This document shows, in pieces, positions 7,762 to 15,545 of a stretch of DNA of 24,214 nt. How positions within the stretch are numbered: position 1 is the first letter of the stretch; every line of letters starts with the position of its first letter. The DNA comes from an uncultured Clostridia bacterium (GTDB lineage: Bacteria > Bacillota > Clostridia > Saccharofermentanales > DTU023): positions 1 through 24,214 of the forward strand of contig CAKZWV010000001.1 in NCBI GenBank assembly GCA_937922005.1, given 5' to 3'. Under the pieces are notes generated by a model. It was given only the letters and a program-made list of their open reading frames with translations, was not told the origin of the DNA and did not search any database. The position numbers were made by a program, and so were the translations under genes.

Positions 7762-10700
7762 CTACTTATTTCTACGACACACGGCGAGAATGCCAGCTAT
7801 GCTTAGGAAAGTCCATATCCAGGAGGCCAAGGACTTTTCTCCAGTCTCTGGAATACCATGAAAGGCACGGGAAGCAACCACTGGCTGAGCGTTGTTAGAG
7901 CTAGGTCGCATATAAGCTTGGACTGGCTCTGGCGCAGATTTGGAAACAGCCTTGGGAACCAGAAGCTCATCAGGCGGAAGAGATAGGCGTTTCAGGCGCT
8001 TCAATTTTTTCGGCTGGACTTTCGTAGAATTAGCCTGGCTTTCCTTTGTCTCTTCCGTTTCTTTGCTCCCGGAAGGCTCCGTTGTTGCCTTGGTCTCCTT
8101 AGTATCCGTCGTGTCTTTTATTTCCTTCTTATCATCGGTATTTGACTCTGACTTTTCCTGAGGCAGGCCTTCAGTGGGGGCAGTGGATTTTGTGTTTTGC
8201 GCATCCCCGGTCGCTTTGCTGGGATCTGTCTCTTGCGCATCGCCGGTGGGTTTAGTGTCTTTTGTCTTTTTTGATTCTTGATTTCCCTCTTCATCTTGTT
8301 GGTTTTTAGGTTTGGGAGGATTCTCTGGCTCTTCCTTCTTCGGCGGATCTTCTTGTGGCTTAGGCTCCACAGCATCCCCGCCTTCGGCCACCTTACCATC
8401 CTCTCCTTTCGTATTCTGGATGACCAGGCGCTTATTAGGCTCCTGGCCGATCATAAAGCTGACCGGACTAGCCAGGATTTTATAACCCTCTGGGGCCTTC
8501 GTCTCTTGCAGGAGATAGCGTCCATATTCAAGGTCTTTCGCTAAAGCCTTCCCCGTCTTATCTGTCACAAGGCTTGCCGTCTTTTTCCCCGGCAAAGGCT
8601 TGGTTCCGCGGCCCGCCTGATAGCCATACAGCAAAAACTCTGCTCCTTCCAGTCCCCGCTCTTCTTCACTGTCAACCTTCACAACTTGCACGGGAAAACG
8701 CTTTAATGTCTCTTGGAGAGTAGGCCAAGCCTTCCACGAAGCTCCATTTTGCTGAAGACTTGCCCAATTGATGGCCACGGGTTGAGCTATATTATAGGCT
8801 GGATCTGCATTCACAACCTTCAGACTCAAGGGTAATTCCCCCCCTTTCCAAGCAAATACTCCCTGATAGTACCCATATCCCGTCAAATTTTTTGCTTCGT
8901 TTTCATTTTGTTTTTTTTCTTCTTGCTTTTCATAGTCGACAATGTCATCAGGCTCTTCTCCCTCGCCTGTCTGCGCAGGGTCCTGGGGGGCTTCTTCTAT
9001 TCCCAAGGAAATTTTCGTCTTTTCTTGTTGCAATGCAATGAGCGAGTCGGCCGGAATCCTACTCACCAGGTCCGTTTCTTCCGGCAAAACCACTCCTGTC
9101 AACAAATCTTCCCTAGCTGCCAAAGCAACAATTTGTGTCTTGGCCCGGTGTTCTAAAAGCTCCTGACTTTGCCACTTGGGTTCTTCTAATTTGCTGACGT
9201 AGGGAATATTTCGTGTCTTAGCGTGGGAGCTAATGCTGATGTAAGTTGTAGGTAAACGGTGGGGCTGGGTATTGATTCTTCTTGCAAAGGGATCTTCGCT
9301 TTCTTGCGGGAGCGCATCGGTTAACTTCAAAGGTTGGGGGGTGCGATCGACCTTGTCTTGGCCATTCACCACCGTATGACGTTCCGTAACAATATTGAGT
9401 TGATTGTCGTCATTTACGGTCGGCAAATCTTCAATTCGATTGATTTCAAAAGGTATAGGCTCTCCCACTGGCTGAAGCTGGCGTATGGCCTCGACGTTAT
9501 CATCGGCCACTTCCTGCATCCGGTCTGACCTATATTCTTGCAAATAATACTTGCCAAAGGTTAAAGACCCACTCATTGAAATGTCTCTGCCTGAACTAAA
9601 GAGGAGGCGCATTAAAGTCCCCTTCTTATACCGGTTATGTAGGATCCGCAAATCTTCCCCTGCATGAATGCCAAAGAGTCGCTGACTTTGCAATACTTGG
9701 GCGTAGACTGGCTGATAAAGGACCAGACCGCTTCGCCCTAATTCTGGTGTCTCGTTATCGGCTGGCGTGCTTCCCTCTGTTGAATTTTCGTCTTCTCCTT
9801 GTCCTTGCTCATTTTCCTCATTCCGAGGCTTGGCTTGGCCCACCGTCACTTTTTTAAAGCCTGCTAGATCTTCCACACTGACCGTCAGAGCCAATTGACC
9901 AAATTTCCGGTAAGTGTCTCTGCCTGCCTTTTTCGGTTTGACGCTCAGAATAAATTCGTTGCGCTCCACTTCTGGGTCAATCGTTACAAAGCTTTGACTT
10001 TTTTCAGAAAAGTAGGCTGCCACCCAATATTTATTATTCTCCCGATATTTACTATCTGCCTCTTCAGGTGGAAAGAAGGCCCCCAAATTTCCCTCTGGCT
10101 TCAATTCTCTTTGGGCATAAGGGAATTTCAAGGTTTGCCCCTGCAAAAAGTTTTCATCAGCACGTATGGTCAGGGTATTTTTCCCATCCCATTTAACGTA
10201 GAGTCCACCATTATCGGTCCCGATGGCTCTTTCAACATTGGGCCTAAGACGGGAAGCCCGTGAAAAATATCGCAAACATCCTTTCTCATCTTCCAGATCG
10301 ATCGTTTCACCAGGAGATAGCTCGATAATCCGCCTGGCAAAGCTAGGCCCAGTCGTTACAGCATTGATATAAGTATTAATTTTGCTTTCCAAATCCTTGT
10401 TTAAGCCTTTTGCTTCATCATTCATTTTTTCCCAATTAAAGGAATAGCCCAGAGCCGACCAGATGTAGGCCTGCATCCCCAAGGTCAAATCTTCAACTTC
10501 ATCCTGTTTTTGGCTCTCATTTCTAGCCATATTGTAATATTTCAAAGCTAGAGCAATATTCCGGATGGCCCTATCCTTATCTTGTTGATTGATTCCCGGG
10601 TAGCATTTTTCCAAGGCATCTGCAAGACTTGTCGGCATATAATGTTCTTTTCGATCTACAAAAAACTGAGGCTCAATACAAAAACAGGTGGTCGACTGTT

Positions 10701-11283
10701 CTTTTTGAAAGAGATTGAAATACTGGAGCCGGGTTGCTGGAGAATTTTTTGATCCCCGGGATGTACCGCTGCCTCTATAGGTAAAGTCAACAGTATATTT
10801 CGCCCCCCCCTTGGAGGGATAGTTCGATTGTAGGGTTACCGGGGCCGGCTGACCCTCTTCCTGCCCTTCATCATCCTCCCCAGTGTCTTCCTCTCCGGAA
10901 GGCGTCTTGTTTAAAGTCCCTGCATCTCCTAAAGGTTTCCTTACTGGGCTTTCTCCTAAGGGTTTTCGTACCGGATTTTTCAGGGGCGATCCCAATGGAA
11001 GCTGCTCTCCTCCTAAACTGGGCTGGTCTTTCTTTTGCGCCTCGGGGTACGTAACCAAATTTCCGTCCTCATCGATATAAAGGCCAGGATCCCCCTTAGC
11101 TCCTAGGCCATCGGTATTCCCCTCTTCCAAATCTTCTCCGTCTTCTTCATAAACATAGTATTCACCGTCGAGTTCGTAATATTCTTTACCCCAGGCCAGC
11201 TGGCCAAGGGGCCCCACCAGGAAGGTGATCGCCAAGAATAGGGCTAGGAACTCCCCTCGTTTTTTTCTTGTATGGTCTTTCAT
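7762..11283 (-). CDS. Sortase-anchored surface adhesin with thioester-type domain and SpaA/Cna-B domains
   Basis: This 1173-residue protein is built like a Gram-positive adhesin. It starts with a basic signal peptide (residues 1-32, hydrophobic core ~11-29). An acidic Pro/Gly region follows (~35-150). A thioester-type adhesion domain (~160-310) has FCIEP with Cys202 and MQAYIW with Gln271, the residue pair that forms a Cys-Gln thioester in TED adhesins. A degenerate SpaA-like segment sits at ~520-615 (FGIHAGEDL, FGKYYLQEY). A clear Cna-B domain spans ~863-960, with Lys869, Glu927 and Asn957 in place for an isopeptide bond. A Pro/Thr/Lys/Glu-rich wall-spanning stretch (~965-1140) leads to IPETG (1144-1148), a membrane helix and the tail CRRNK. 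AAAGGAGG lies four bases before the ATG. No sortase gene is in the window. Host binding is inferred from the family. Confidence 0.93.
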   Translation of the reverse strand: MKDHTRKKRGEFLALFLAITFLVGPLGQLAWGKEYYELDGEYYVYEEDGEDLEEGNTDGLGAKGDPGLYIDEDGNLVTYPEAQKKDQPSLGGEQLPLGSPLKNPVRKPLGESPVRKPLGDAGTLNKTPSGEEDTGEDDEGQEEGQPAPVTLQSNYPSKGGAKYTVDFTYRGSGTSRGSKNSPATRLQYFNLFQKEQSTTCFCIEPQFFVDRKEHYMPTSLADALEKCYPGINQQDKDRAIRNIALALKYYNMARNESQKQDEVEDLTLGMQAYIWSALGYSFNWEKMNDEAKGLNKDLESKINTYINAVTTGPSFARRIIELSPGETIDLEDEKGCLRYFSRASRLRPNVERAIGTDNGGLYVKWDGKNTLTIRADENFLQGQTLKFPYAQRELKPEGNLGAFFPPEEADSKYRENNKYWVAAYFSEKSQSFVTIDPEVERNEFILSVKPKKAGRDTYRKFGQLALTVSVEDLAGFKKVTVGQAKPRNEENEQGQGEDENSTEGSTPADNETPELGRSGLVLYQPVYAQVLQSQRLFGIHAGEDLRILHNRYKKGTLMRLLFSSGRDISMSGSLTFGKYYLQEYRSDRMQEVADDNVEAIRQLQPVGEPIPFEINRIEDLPTVNDDNQLNIVTERHTVVNGQDKVDRTPQPLKLTDALPQESEDPFARRINTQPHRLPTTYISISSHAKTRNIPYVSKLEEPKWQSQELLEHRAKTQIVALAAREDLLTGVVLPEETDLVSRIPADSLIALQQEKTKISLGIEEAPQDPAQTGEGEEPDDIVDYEKQEEKKQNENEAKNLTGYGYYQGVFAWKGGELPLSLKVVNADPAYNIAQPVAINWASLQQNGASWKAWPTLQETLKRFPVQVVKVDSEEERGLEGAEFLLYGYQAGRGTKPLPGKKTASLVTDKTGKALAKDLEYGRYLLQETKAPEGYKILASPVSFMIGQEPNKRLVIQNTKGEDGKVAEGGDAVEPKPQEDPPKKEEPENPPKPKNQQDEEGNQESKKTKDTKPTGDAQETDPSKATGDAQNTKSTAPTEGLPQEKSESNTDDKKEIKDTTDTKETKATTEPSGSKETEETKESQANSTKVQPKKLKRLKRLSLPPDELLVPKAVSKSAPEPVQAYMRPSSNNAQPVVASRAFHGIPETGEKSLASWIWTFLSIAGILAVCRRNK

Positions 11284-11397
11284 AGGTCCTCCTTTTATCT
11301 TCCATCAAAATCATCGTAGTCTCGTGCAAGAGGGCGTTACTATCCTTATCCTCTAGCACCTGGGTCTAGGATAGGAGATGGGGGGGAAAAAAAGGGC

Positions 11398-11429
11398 AAA
11401 AAAAACCGACAAAGAGCGACCTTTGTCGG
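11398..11429 (-). terminator. Second rho-independent terminator between the pilin and surface-protein genes
   Basis: CCGACAAAG (11406-11414) pairs with CTTTGTCGG (11421-11429), and the minus strand continues with eight T residues (11398-11405). It is 117 bp beyond the pilin terminator, so it must serve either readthrough or a separate short transcript starting in 11430-11546. Confidence 0.85.
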
Positions 11430-11546
11430 TAAAAACTAATTCATTTAGTCTCCAGCGTTGCTAGCAAAGAGCGAAGAACGATGATTGAAGATCATAGTCT
11501 CGTCTAGACAAAAGTTTTAGACTGAAGAACTTCTGCTAAAGGCAAT
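11430..11546 (-). other. Gene-free interval between two terminators; possible small RNA
   Basis: This 117-bp interval lies between two minus-strand terminators. It holds an inverted repeat (ATGAT / ATCAT at 11480-11495) and the motif atcatagtctcgt at 11491-11503. That motif recurs with one mismatch at 11313-11325 upstream of the surface-protein gene. A 16-codon frame beginning MIFNHRSS is present but has no ribosome binding site. I see no clear promoter. Of the whole gene-free stretch 11284-11616, only the two terminators are well supported. Confidence 0.25.
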
Positions 11547-11572
11547 AAAAAAGCCCTCCCCGGAGGGAGGGC
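11547..11572 (-). terminator. Rho-independent terminator of the pilin gene
   Basis: GCCCTCCC (11553-11560) pairs with GGGAGGGC (11565-11572) around a four-base loop, followed on the minus strand by six T residues (11547-11552). It lies 45 bp beyond the pilin stop. Confidence 0.92.
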
Positions 11573-11616
11573 ACCGTCTAGTCATAAACTAGTTATTCTT
11601 AAGCTAAATACTAAAC

Positions 11617-12006
11617 TTACTGATTGTCAACCTTAAAATTGTACTCAAGAACTTCAGGATCAGCATTGGGATCAATAGCCTTAAGATTTGTGGTAATCTT
11701 ATAATCCGCACACGTATGCACTGCAGTACCGCCAACTTTCAACAACTTACCAGCATTCCCGCCGTCGAGATAAGCGCCAACGGCTGCGAGGTCGGGTGCA
11801 GCAGGCAGAGTTCCATCAGTTTTAATGTTACTACTAACCCACATATTGGCAGCGGTTCTCAGTGCAGAGTGTTCCTCTTGAGCTCTGGTCAACTTAGCAC
11901 TCCTTGTAAATGTAGAGAAGCCCAAAACGGCAGCAGCGGCCAAGATGGCGATGATGACCATGACGACTACTAACTCAACTAGGGTAAAACCTTTTCTTCT
12001 TGTCAT
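11617..12006 (-). CDS. Type IV prepilin (class III signal sequence, PilA/PilE-like)
   Basis: This 129-residue protein is a type IV pilin-like structural subunit. The leader MTRRKG is cut by prepilin peptidase after Gly6, leaving Phe7 to be methylated. The mature N-terminus FTLVELVVVMVIIAILAAAA carries Glu11 (Glu5 of the mature protein) and the hydrophobic helix that builds the pilus core. The helix continues to ~60 and the globular part (~60-129) has a single cysteine (C99), so no disulfide loop. The start at ATG 12006 was chosen because it sits directly before the cleavage site and has GAGG eight bases upstream; the frame stays open 26 codons further, but that part is the structured leader. 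The gene has its own promoter and terminator and is therefore probably transcribed alone. The pilC gene at 22906 is the likely assembly partner. Confidence 0.92.
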   Translation of the reverse strand: MTRRKGFTLVELVVVMVIIAILAAAAVLGFSTFTRSAKLTRAQEEHSALRTAANMWVSSNIKTDGTLPAAPDLAAVGAYLDGGNAGKLLKVGGTAVHTCADYKITTNLKAIDPNADPEVLEYNFKVDNQ

Positions 12007-12039
12007 AATAATTACCTCGTAAATCTTTCTTGATTTTTT

Positions 12040-12089
12040 AAGAGTTCTCTTGTGCACTTCCCTGTGAAGTGCTCTGTTTCTCAACTCTT
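12040..12089 (-). promoter_or_regulatory. Nested hairpin at the predicted 5' end of the pilin mRNA
   Basis: In the leader, AAGAGTT (12083-12089) pairs with AACTCTT (12040-12046), enclosing a second perfect stem GCACTTC / GAAGTGC (12066-12072 with 12054-12060). The outer stem begins about seven bases after the -10 box, so the transcript is predicted to start inside or at the hairpin. The ribosome binding site and start codon lie outside it. A 5'-terminal stem is a known way to protect mRNA from 5'-end-dependent decay; that role here is inferred. Confidence 0.65.
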
Positions 12090-12095
12090 GAAACC

Positions 12096-12124
12096 ATGAT
12101 ACCAGTCAGCTTCACAAATTGCAA
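12096..12124 (-). promoter_or_regulatory. Strong promoter of the pilin gene
   Basis: TTGCAA (12119-12124), 17 bp, TATCAT (12096-12101) on the minus strand, each close to the sigma-A consensus. The DNA directly upstream (12125-12240) is very A/T-rich with A- and T-runs, like an UP element. Confidence 0.8.
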
Positions 12125-12382
12125 GTGTTTATTAACAATTTCCTAAAATTTATGGTCGTGGAATAGATGTTGATATATCAAGCTTTATTTCAAAATTTGT
12201 AACGAGTTATACAAAAAGTTTTAAAAATTTTACGAATGCTTGAGAGAGCCGCAAGATATATGCTTACATTCCGTCAAAATGAGCAAAGAAGTCATCCCTG
12301 AGATCACCCTACATAGCCCATAGATGGGAGAATTGGCAGATTATATACGCCTATGGATGGGGTCTTGGCAGAGCCTCGGCAT
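12125..12382. other. Gene-free stretch upstream of the pilin promoter
   Basis: The first ~115 bp are A/T-rich and may support the pilin promoter. Further out, an imperfect tandem pair of ~24-bp units, each combining a CCCATAGATGGG-like core with TTGGCAGA, lies at 12317-12340 and 12350-12372. A perfect TATAAT on the minus strand (12341-12346) falls between the copies but has no good -35 box. I see no open frame or known riboswitch. Confidence 0.4.
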
Positions 12383-12407
12383 AAAAAAACCCGGTCCAAG
12401 ACCGGGT
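12383..12407 (-). terminator. Rho-independent terminator of the ferritin gene
   Basis: ACCCGGTC / GACCGGGT (12389-12396 with 12400-12407) around a three-base loop, followed on the minus strand by T residues (12383-12389). It lies 63 bp past the ferritin stop and probably ends the recJ-rel-ferritin region. Confidence 0.92.
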
Positions 12408-12469
12408 CTGATATCGGTTAAGATCTGTTATTCTCTTAGAATCCCAAGTGACTTAGACTCCCAGTTGAT

Positions 12470-13018
12470 CTAGGCTCCCTGTTGACCCTGGGGGGCAGGA
12501 GCTCCGCTATGGGGAATGACAGGCGGCGTGTAGGTCCGGCTGGCTAAGTCTTGATCTACCATCCTAAGCGCGGCTGGGTTGGTCCCTGCAATGGTATACT
12601 GGTCGACATTGGCGTTGGCATTTCCTTCCTCTTCCACCTGCTCTAATACATACCAATCTAGGAATAAAGTCGCTGCACGATCTTGGTGCTTTTGGGCAAG
12701 GTCAGATAGATTCTGGATCGACTTTGTGATCATCTCTTCATGCGCTAAAATATCTTGGAAAACTTCTAGAGGTTGATCCCAACTTGCCTTTTCGGGGGCA
12801 GGAATGGCTTGCAACTTGATATAGGCATTACGGTTAGCCAAATAGTCGTAGAAGCCCTGAGCATGGGCCATTTCCTCCTGATATTGAATCATCGTCCAAT
12901 GGGCGGCTCCTAGCCAGCCTTTACTGGTTAGCCAGGCTGACATTTGTAGGTAGAGATTGGCTGAGGCAACCTCTAGAGTATATTGGTTAGTCATTGCTTG
13001 TACTAATTCTTCATGCAT
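12470..13018 (-). CDS. ftn: Non-heme bacterial ferritin (FtnA type)
   Basis: This 182-residue four-helix protein stores iron by oxidising Fe(II) at a ferroxidase centre and mineralising it in a 24-mer shell. Alignment by eye with E. coli FtnA keeps the ligands: Glu16 (TLEVAS), Tyr23, Glu49 and His52 in QEEMAH, Glu94/95 in AHEEMITK, and Glu126/Glu130 in WYVLEQVEEE. There is no methionine haem ligand pattern, so it is not clearly a bacterioferritin. The last ~20 residues form a Pro/Gly/Gln-rich tail (PPVIPHSGAPAPQGQQGA) beyond the usual end. AAGGAGG lies nine bases before the ATG. It follows the rel gene by 75 bp with no terminator visible between them, so readthrough is likely; an own promoter is not obvious. 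Confidence 0.94.
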   Translation of the reverse strand: MHEELVQAMTNQYTLEVASANLYLQMSAWLTSKGWLGAAHWTMIQYQEEMAHAQGFYDYLANRNAYIKLQAIPAPEKASWDQPLEVFQDILAHEEMITKSIQNLSDLAQKHQDRAATLFLDWYVLEQVEEEGNANANVDQYTIAGTNPAALRMVDQDLASRTYTPPVIPHSGAPAPQGQQGA

Positions 13019-13093
13019 TGTTATGATTCCTCCTTATGCACCTTCAGGGTAGCAAAATGTCCTAAAGAATACCAGAGTTCAAGCTCAGCTTCT

Positions 13094-15541
13094 TTATCCT
13101 TTCTTGCCTTTTGTTTTATTCTTTGGCTTTTTCCCTTTGGTAGCTCCCTCTGTACTTTCCCCGTTTTCGCCATCCGGATCTTCCTCCGGAATCCAATCTG
13201 CTTTAGTGAGCTTATGTAAAAATAGATCTTCTTGGCCAAATTGAATGGCTCGCTGGTGCATGGCTTCCAGGTCCTTACAATCCTTGCGATGAATCCTGAT
13301 GTTGCTTTCTCCAGACTTGGTGCGGGAAGATTTGTAGCCTACAATCTTGTCCCCAGGCTGGGGATGACAACATTTCGCAGGCGTAGCGATAATGTTTTGT
13401 TGATCAATCAAAAAATGGTAAAGAAGTTTTCCCCCTTGCGGCACGGCTTGTGGAAGGAAGGGAAGATCCCGCCTTCTCACGATAGGACTTTCCTCGGTAT
13501 AGGCCCCTGCTTCCAGCTTTTCTTCTTCTGCATCAGACGTATCTAAAAGATTGTAGCTTATACCATTTCTGTCTCTCTCTGCCTTTACGCCTAACTCTTT
13601 TAATCTTTCTGGACTTTGTAAAGAAAAATAGGTATATAAGAGGCCCTTGCTTAGGCGGTTGACCCATGTATGGTTGTCCTTATCCCTGGGAAAAAGACCC
13701 AAGCGATTAAAGATAAGGTTTAAGTCATTAGAAGTGCCTATCTGCCTTTCGTAGGCTCGAATCACAGCGGCATCCATCACTTCATCCTGGGGGACATTTT
13801 GGGCTAACTTCATATTCTTAATTTTTCTTTTTATCTTTTCTTTTCCCTTACGGACATTCTCTGGAGTGATATTGTTAGTAAGCACCCTCTTAATCCGATT
13901 ACGAGTATGCGCCTCGGAAGCATCCCTAAGCCATGACGCACGAACCTGCACCTTAGGGCTCGTCTCAATTTGAACCACATCATTTTCTTGAAGGATATAG
14001 CTGCGAGCTACCAACTTACCATTAACTCGGGCCATGACATAGTGATCTCCGATTTCACTATGAACCTTATAAGCAAAGTCTAGGACTGTTGCGCCATCAG
14101 ATAAGGAAACAAGGCTATTATTCGGCGTATAAGTATTGACCCTGTCTGATTGATCCATGACCTTAGCATTTTCTTCTGTCAAGGTAATATACTGGTCTGC
14201 AGCATTCAAATTATCCTTGGGACCTATCATAGAATTGATGATCTCTTTAATATTCTTCCAAATTCTTTTACCTGTCTGACCCAGGACAGGAGTACCATCT
14301 TTATAAACCCAATGGGCCGCTAAGCCATGTTCGTTCTTTTCATGCATGGCAAAAGTGCGAATCTGAACTTCAACTTGAAGAGTCGGAGTAAGTTGGAGGG
14401 TCAGATGCAAGGATTCATACCCATTTTTTTTGGGTCTAGCGATATAATCTTTACTTCTCCCTTCAACTTCCTGATATTCTTGTTTTATGGTACTAAATAA
14501 GAGATAACACTCAGCCGTACTAGTAACGAGGATGCGGGCCGCATAGATATCATGGATTTCGGAAAAGGTCACATGACTGTTCATCATTTTACGATTAATG
14601 GAAGCAAGTTGCTTTCTTCGGCTAGTGATCTCAAATTTAGCATCGGGTAACAAGTTTTTTTTGCATAATCCATTAAGTTCTTTTAAAAAGGCACTATAAT
14701 CAACATGCACTTTTTGATCCAGGGCTCGTAGATACTCATAAATTTCCGCATAGGCTTGGGGATGTTCATTACGAAAGCAGAGCTCATCAATCTCTTGTTT
14801 TATCATGTAAAGCCCCAAGTTTTCAGCTAATCTCGCATAAATAGTTCTGGTCTCTGTAATAATATTGTCACGGTTTTGGCCTTTAGGCATACTCTTTAAA
14901 GTACGCAGGTTATGCAAACGGTCAGCCATCTTAATAGAGAGGGCTGCATAATTTGTTCCAGTTTTTTTCAAAAGAGACTGGATTTTCAATGCCCGTTTTA
15001 AATTATTTTCCTCCACAGGATCGACTTTTTTGCTTTTCTGCTCATTTTTCTGCTCGCTCACTGTTCCGTCGAGACCTGCTTGTTTCTCCATTTCCTCTTG
15101 ACGCTTTTCTTCTTGCGTCGCAATGGTCACACGATCTACAATGTTGCTAACCGTCAAACCAAAGGCCCGATCAAGGTCCTTTTTTACAATTTCCTTACTA
15201 TCTTCCAGAACATCATGGAGAAAGGCAGCCGACAAAGTCCAATGGTCAAAACCTTGACAAGCTAGGATCACGGCAACATCAATCGGGTGGGTGATGTAAG
15301 GCAACCCATCGTTTCGTTGATCTTCACGGTGAGCAAAGCGGGCAACCTTATAGGCTCTCCAAATAAAATCCATGAAAGCTTGGATTTGGGCCTGGAAATT
15401 GGGATCATTTTTATCTAAACCTTCATGCTTCTGTCTCAACTCCACTTTATTGCGATAAACGTCAAGAACTTCATACTTAACCATAGCATCCAAATGATCA
15501 TTTAAGTCCATTGTTAAGTCTATATTGCCCATATCCAACAT
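13094..15541 (-). CDS. rel: RelA/SpoT-family (p)ppGpp synthetase/hydrolase lacking the ACT domain
   Basis: This 815-residue Rel makes and probably degrades (p)ppGpp, the stringent-response alarmone. The HD hydrolase (~60-215) has H85 (YITHP), H109-D110 with HDVLEDS, and D207 in ADRLHNLRTL. It also carries an insertion of roughly 30 charged residues (~142-180). The synthetase (~300-415) has RSKDYIARPKKNGYESLH, and the RxKD form is typical of bifunctional enzymes; VQIRT and HGLAAHW follow. A TGS domain (~467-528), a helical region and a Cys-Cys/His/Cys zinc-finger-type domain (C724, C725, H751, C755) come next. The usual C-terminal ACT domain is missing: the chain ends ~60 residues after the finger in a Gly/Lys-rich tail. 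AGGAGG lies seven bases before the ATG, four bases after the recJ stop, indicating one operon. Confidence 0.97.
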   Translation of the reverse strand: MLDMGNIDLTMDLNDHLDAMVKYEVLDVYRNKVELRQKHEGLDKNDPNFQAQIQAFMDFIWRAYKVARFAHREDQRNDGLPYITHPIDVAVILACQGFDHWTLSAAFLHDVLEDSKEIVKKDLDRAFGLTVSNIVDRVTIATQEEKRQEEMEKQAGLDGTVSEQKNEQKSKKVDPVEENNLKRALKIQSLLKKTGTNYAALSIKMADRLHNLRTLKSMPKGQNRDNIITETRTIYARLAENLGLYMIKQEIDELCFRNEHPQAYAEIYEYLRALDQKVHVDYSAFLKELNGLCKKNLLPDAKFEITSRRKQLASINRKMMNSHVTFSEIHDIYAARILVTSTAECYLLFSTIKQEYQEVEGRSKDYIARPKKNGYESLHLTLQLTPTLQVEVQIRTFAMHEKNEHGLAAHWVYKDGTPVLGQTGKRIWKNIKEIINSMIGPKDNLNAADQYITLTEENAKVMDQSDRVNTYTPNNSLVSLSDGATVLDFAYKVHSEIGDHYVMARVNGKLVARSYILQENDVVQIETSPKVQVRASWLRDASEAHTRNRIKRVLTNNITPENVRKGKEKIKRKIKNMKLAQNVPQDEVMDAAVIRAYERQIGTSNDLNLIFNRLGLFPRDKDNHTWVNRLSKGLLYTYFSLQSPERLKELGVKAERDRNGISYNLLDTSDAEEEKLEAGAYTEESPIVRRRDLPFLPQAVPQGGKLLYHFLIDQQNIIATPAKCCHPQPGDKIVGYKSSRTKSGESNIRIHRKDCKDLEAMHQRAIQFGQEDLFLHKLTKADWIPEEDPDGENGESTEGATKGKKPKNKTKGKKG

Positions 15542-15545
15542 AAGA

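Noticed and set aside
8278..11080. Plus-strand and alternative-frame open frames inside the adhesin gene
   Set aside because: They are shadows of a long, well-supported minus-strand gene and have no ribosome binding sites.
12007..12084. 26-residue N-terminal extension of the pilin
   Set aside because: Prepilin leaders begin just before the Gly-Phe cleavage site; this stretch coincides with the structured leader and follows the promoter directly.
12007..12380. Possible cyclic-di-GMP riboswitch before the pilin
   Set aside because: Such elements control pilus genes in Clostridia, but the conserved core and tetraloop receptor pattern are absent and the leader after the promoter is only a hairpin.
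13094..13239. Frameshifted ACT domain of Rel
   Set aside because: Alternative frames around the Rel 3' end encode no ACT-like sequence, and the space before ferritin is too small.
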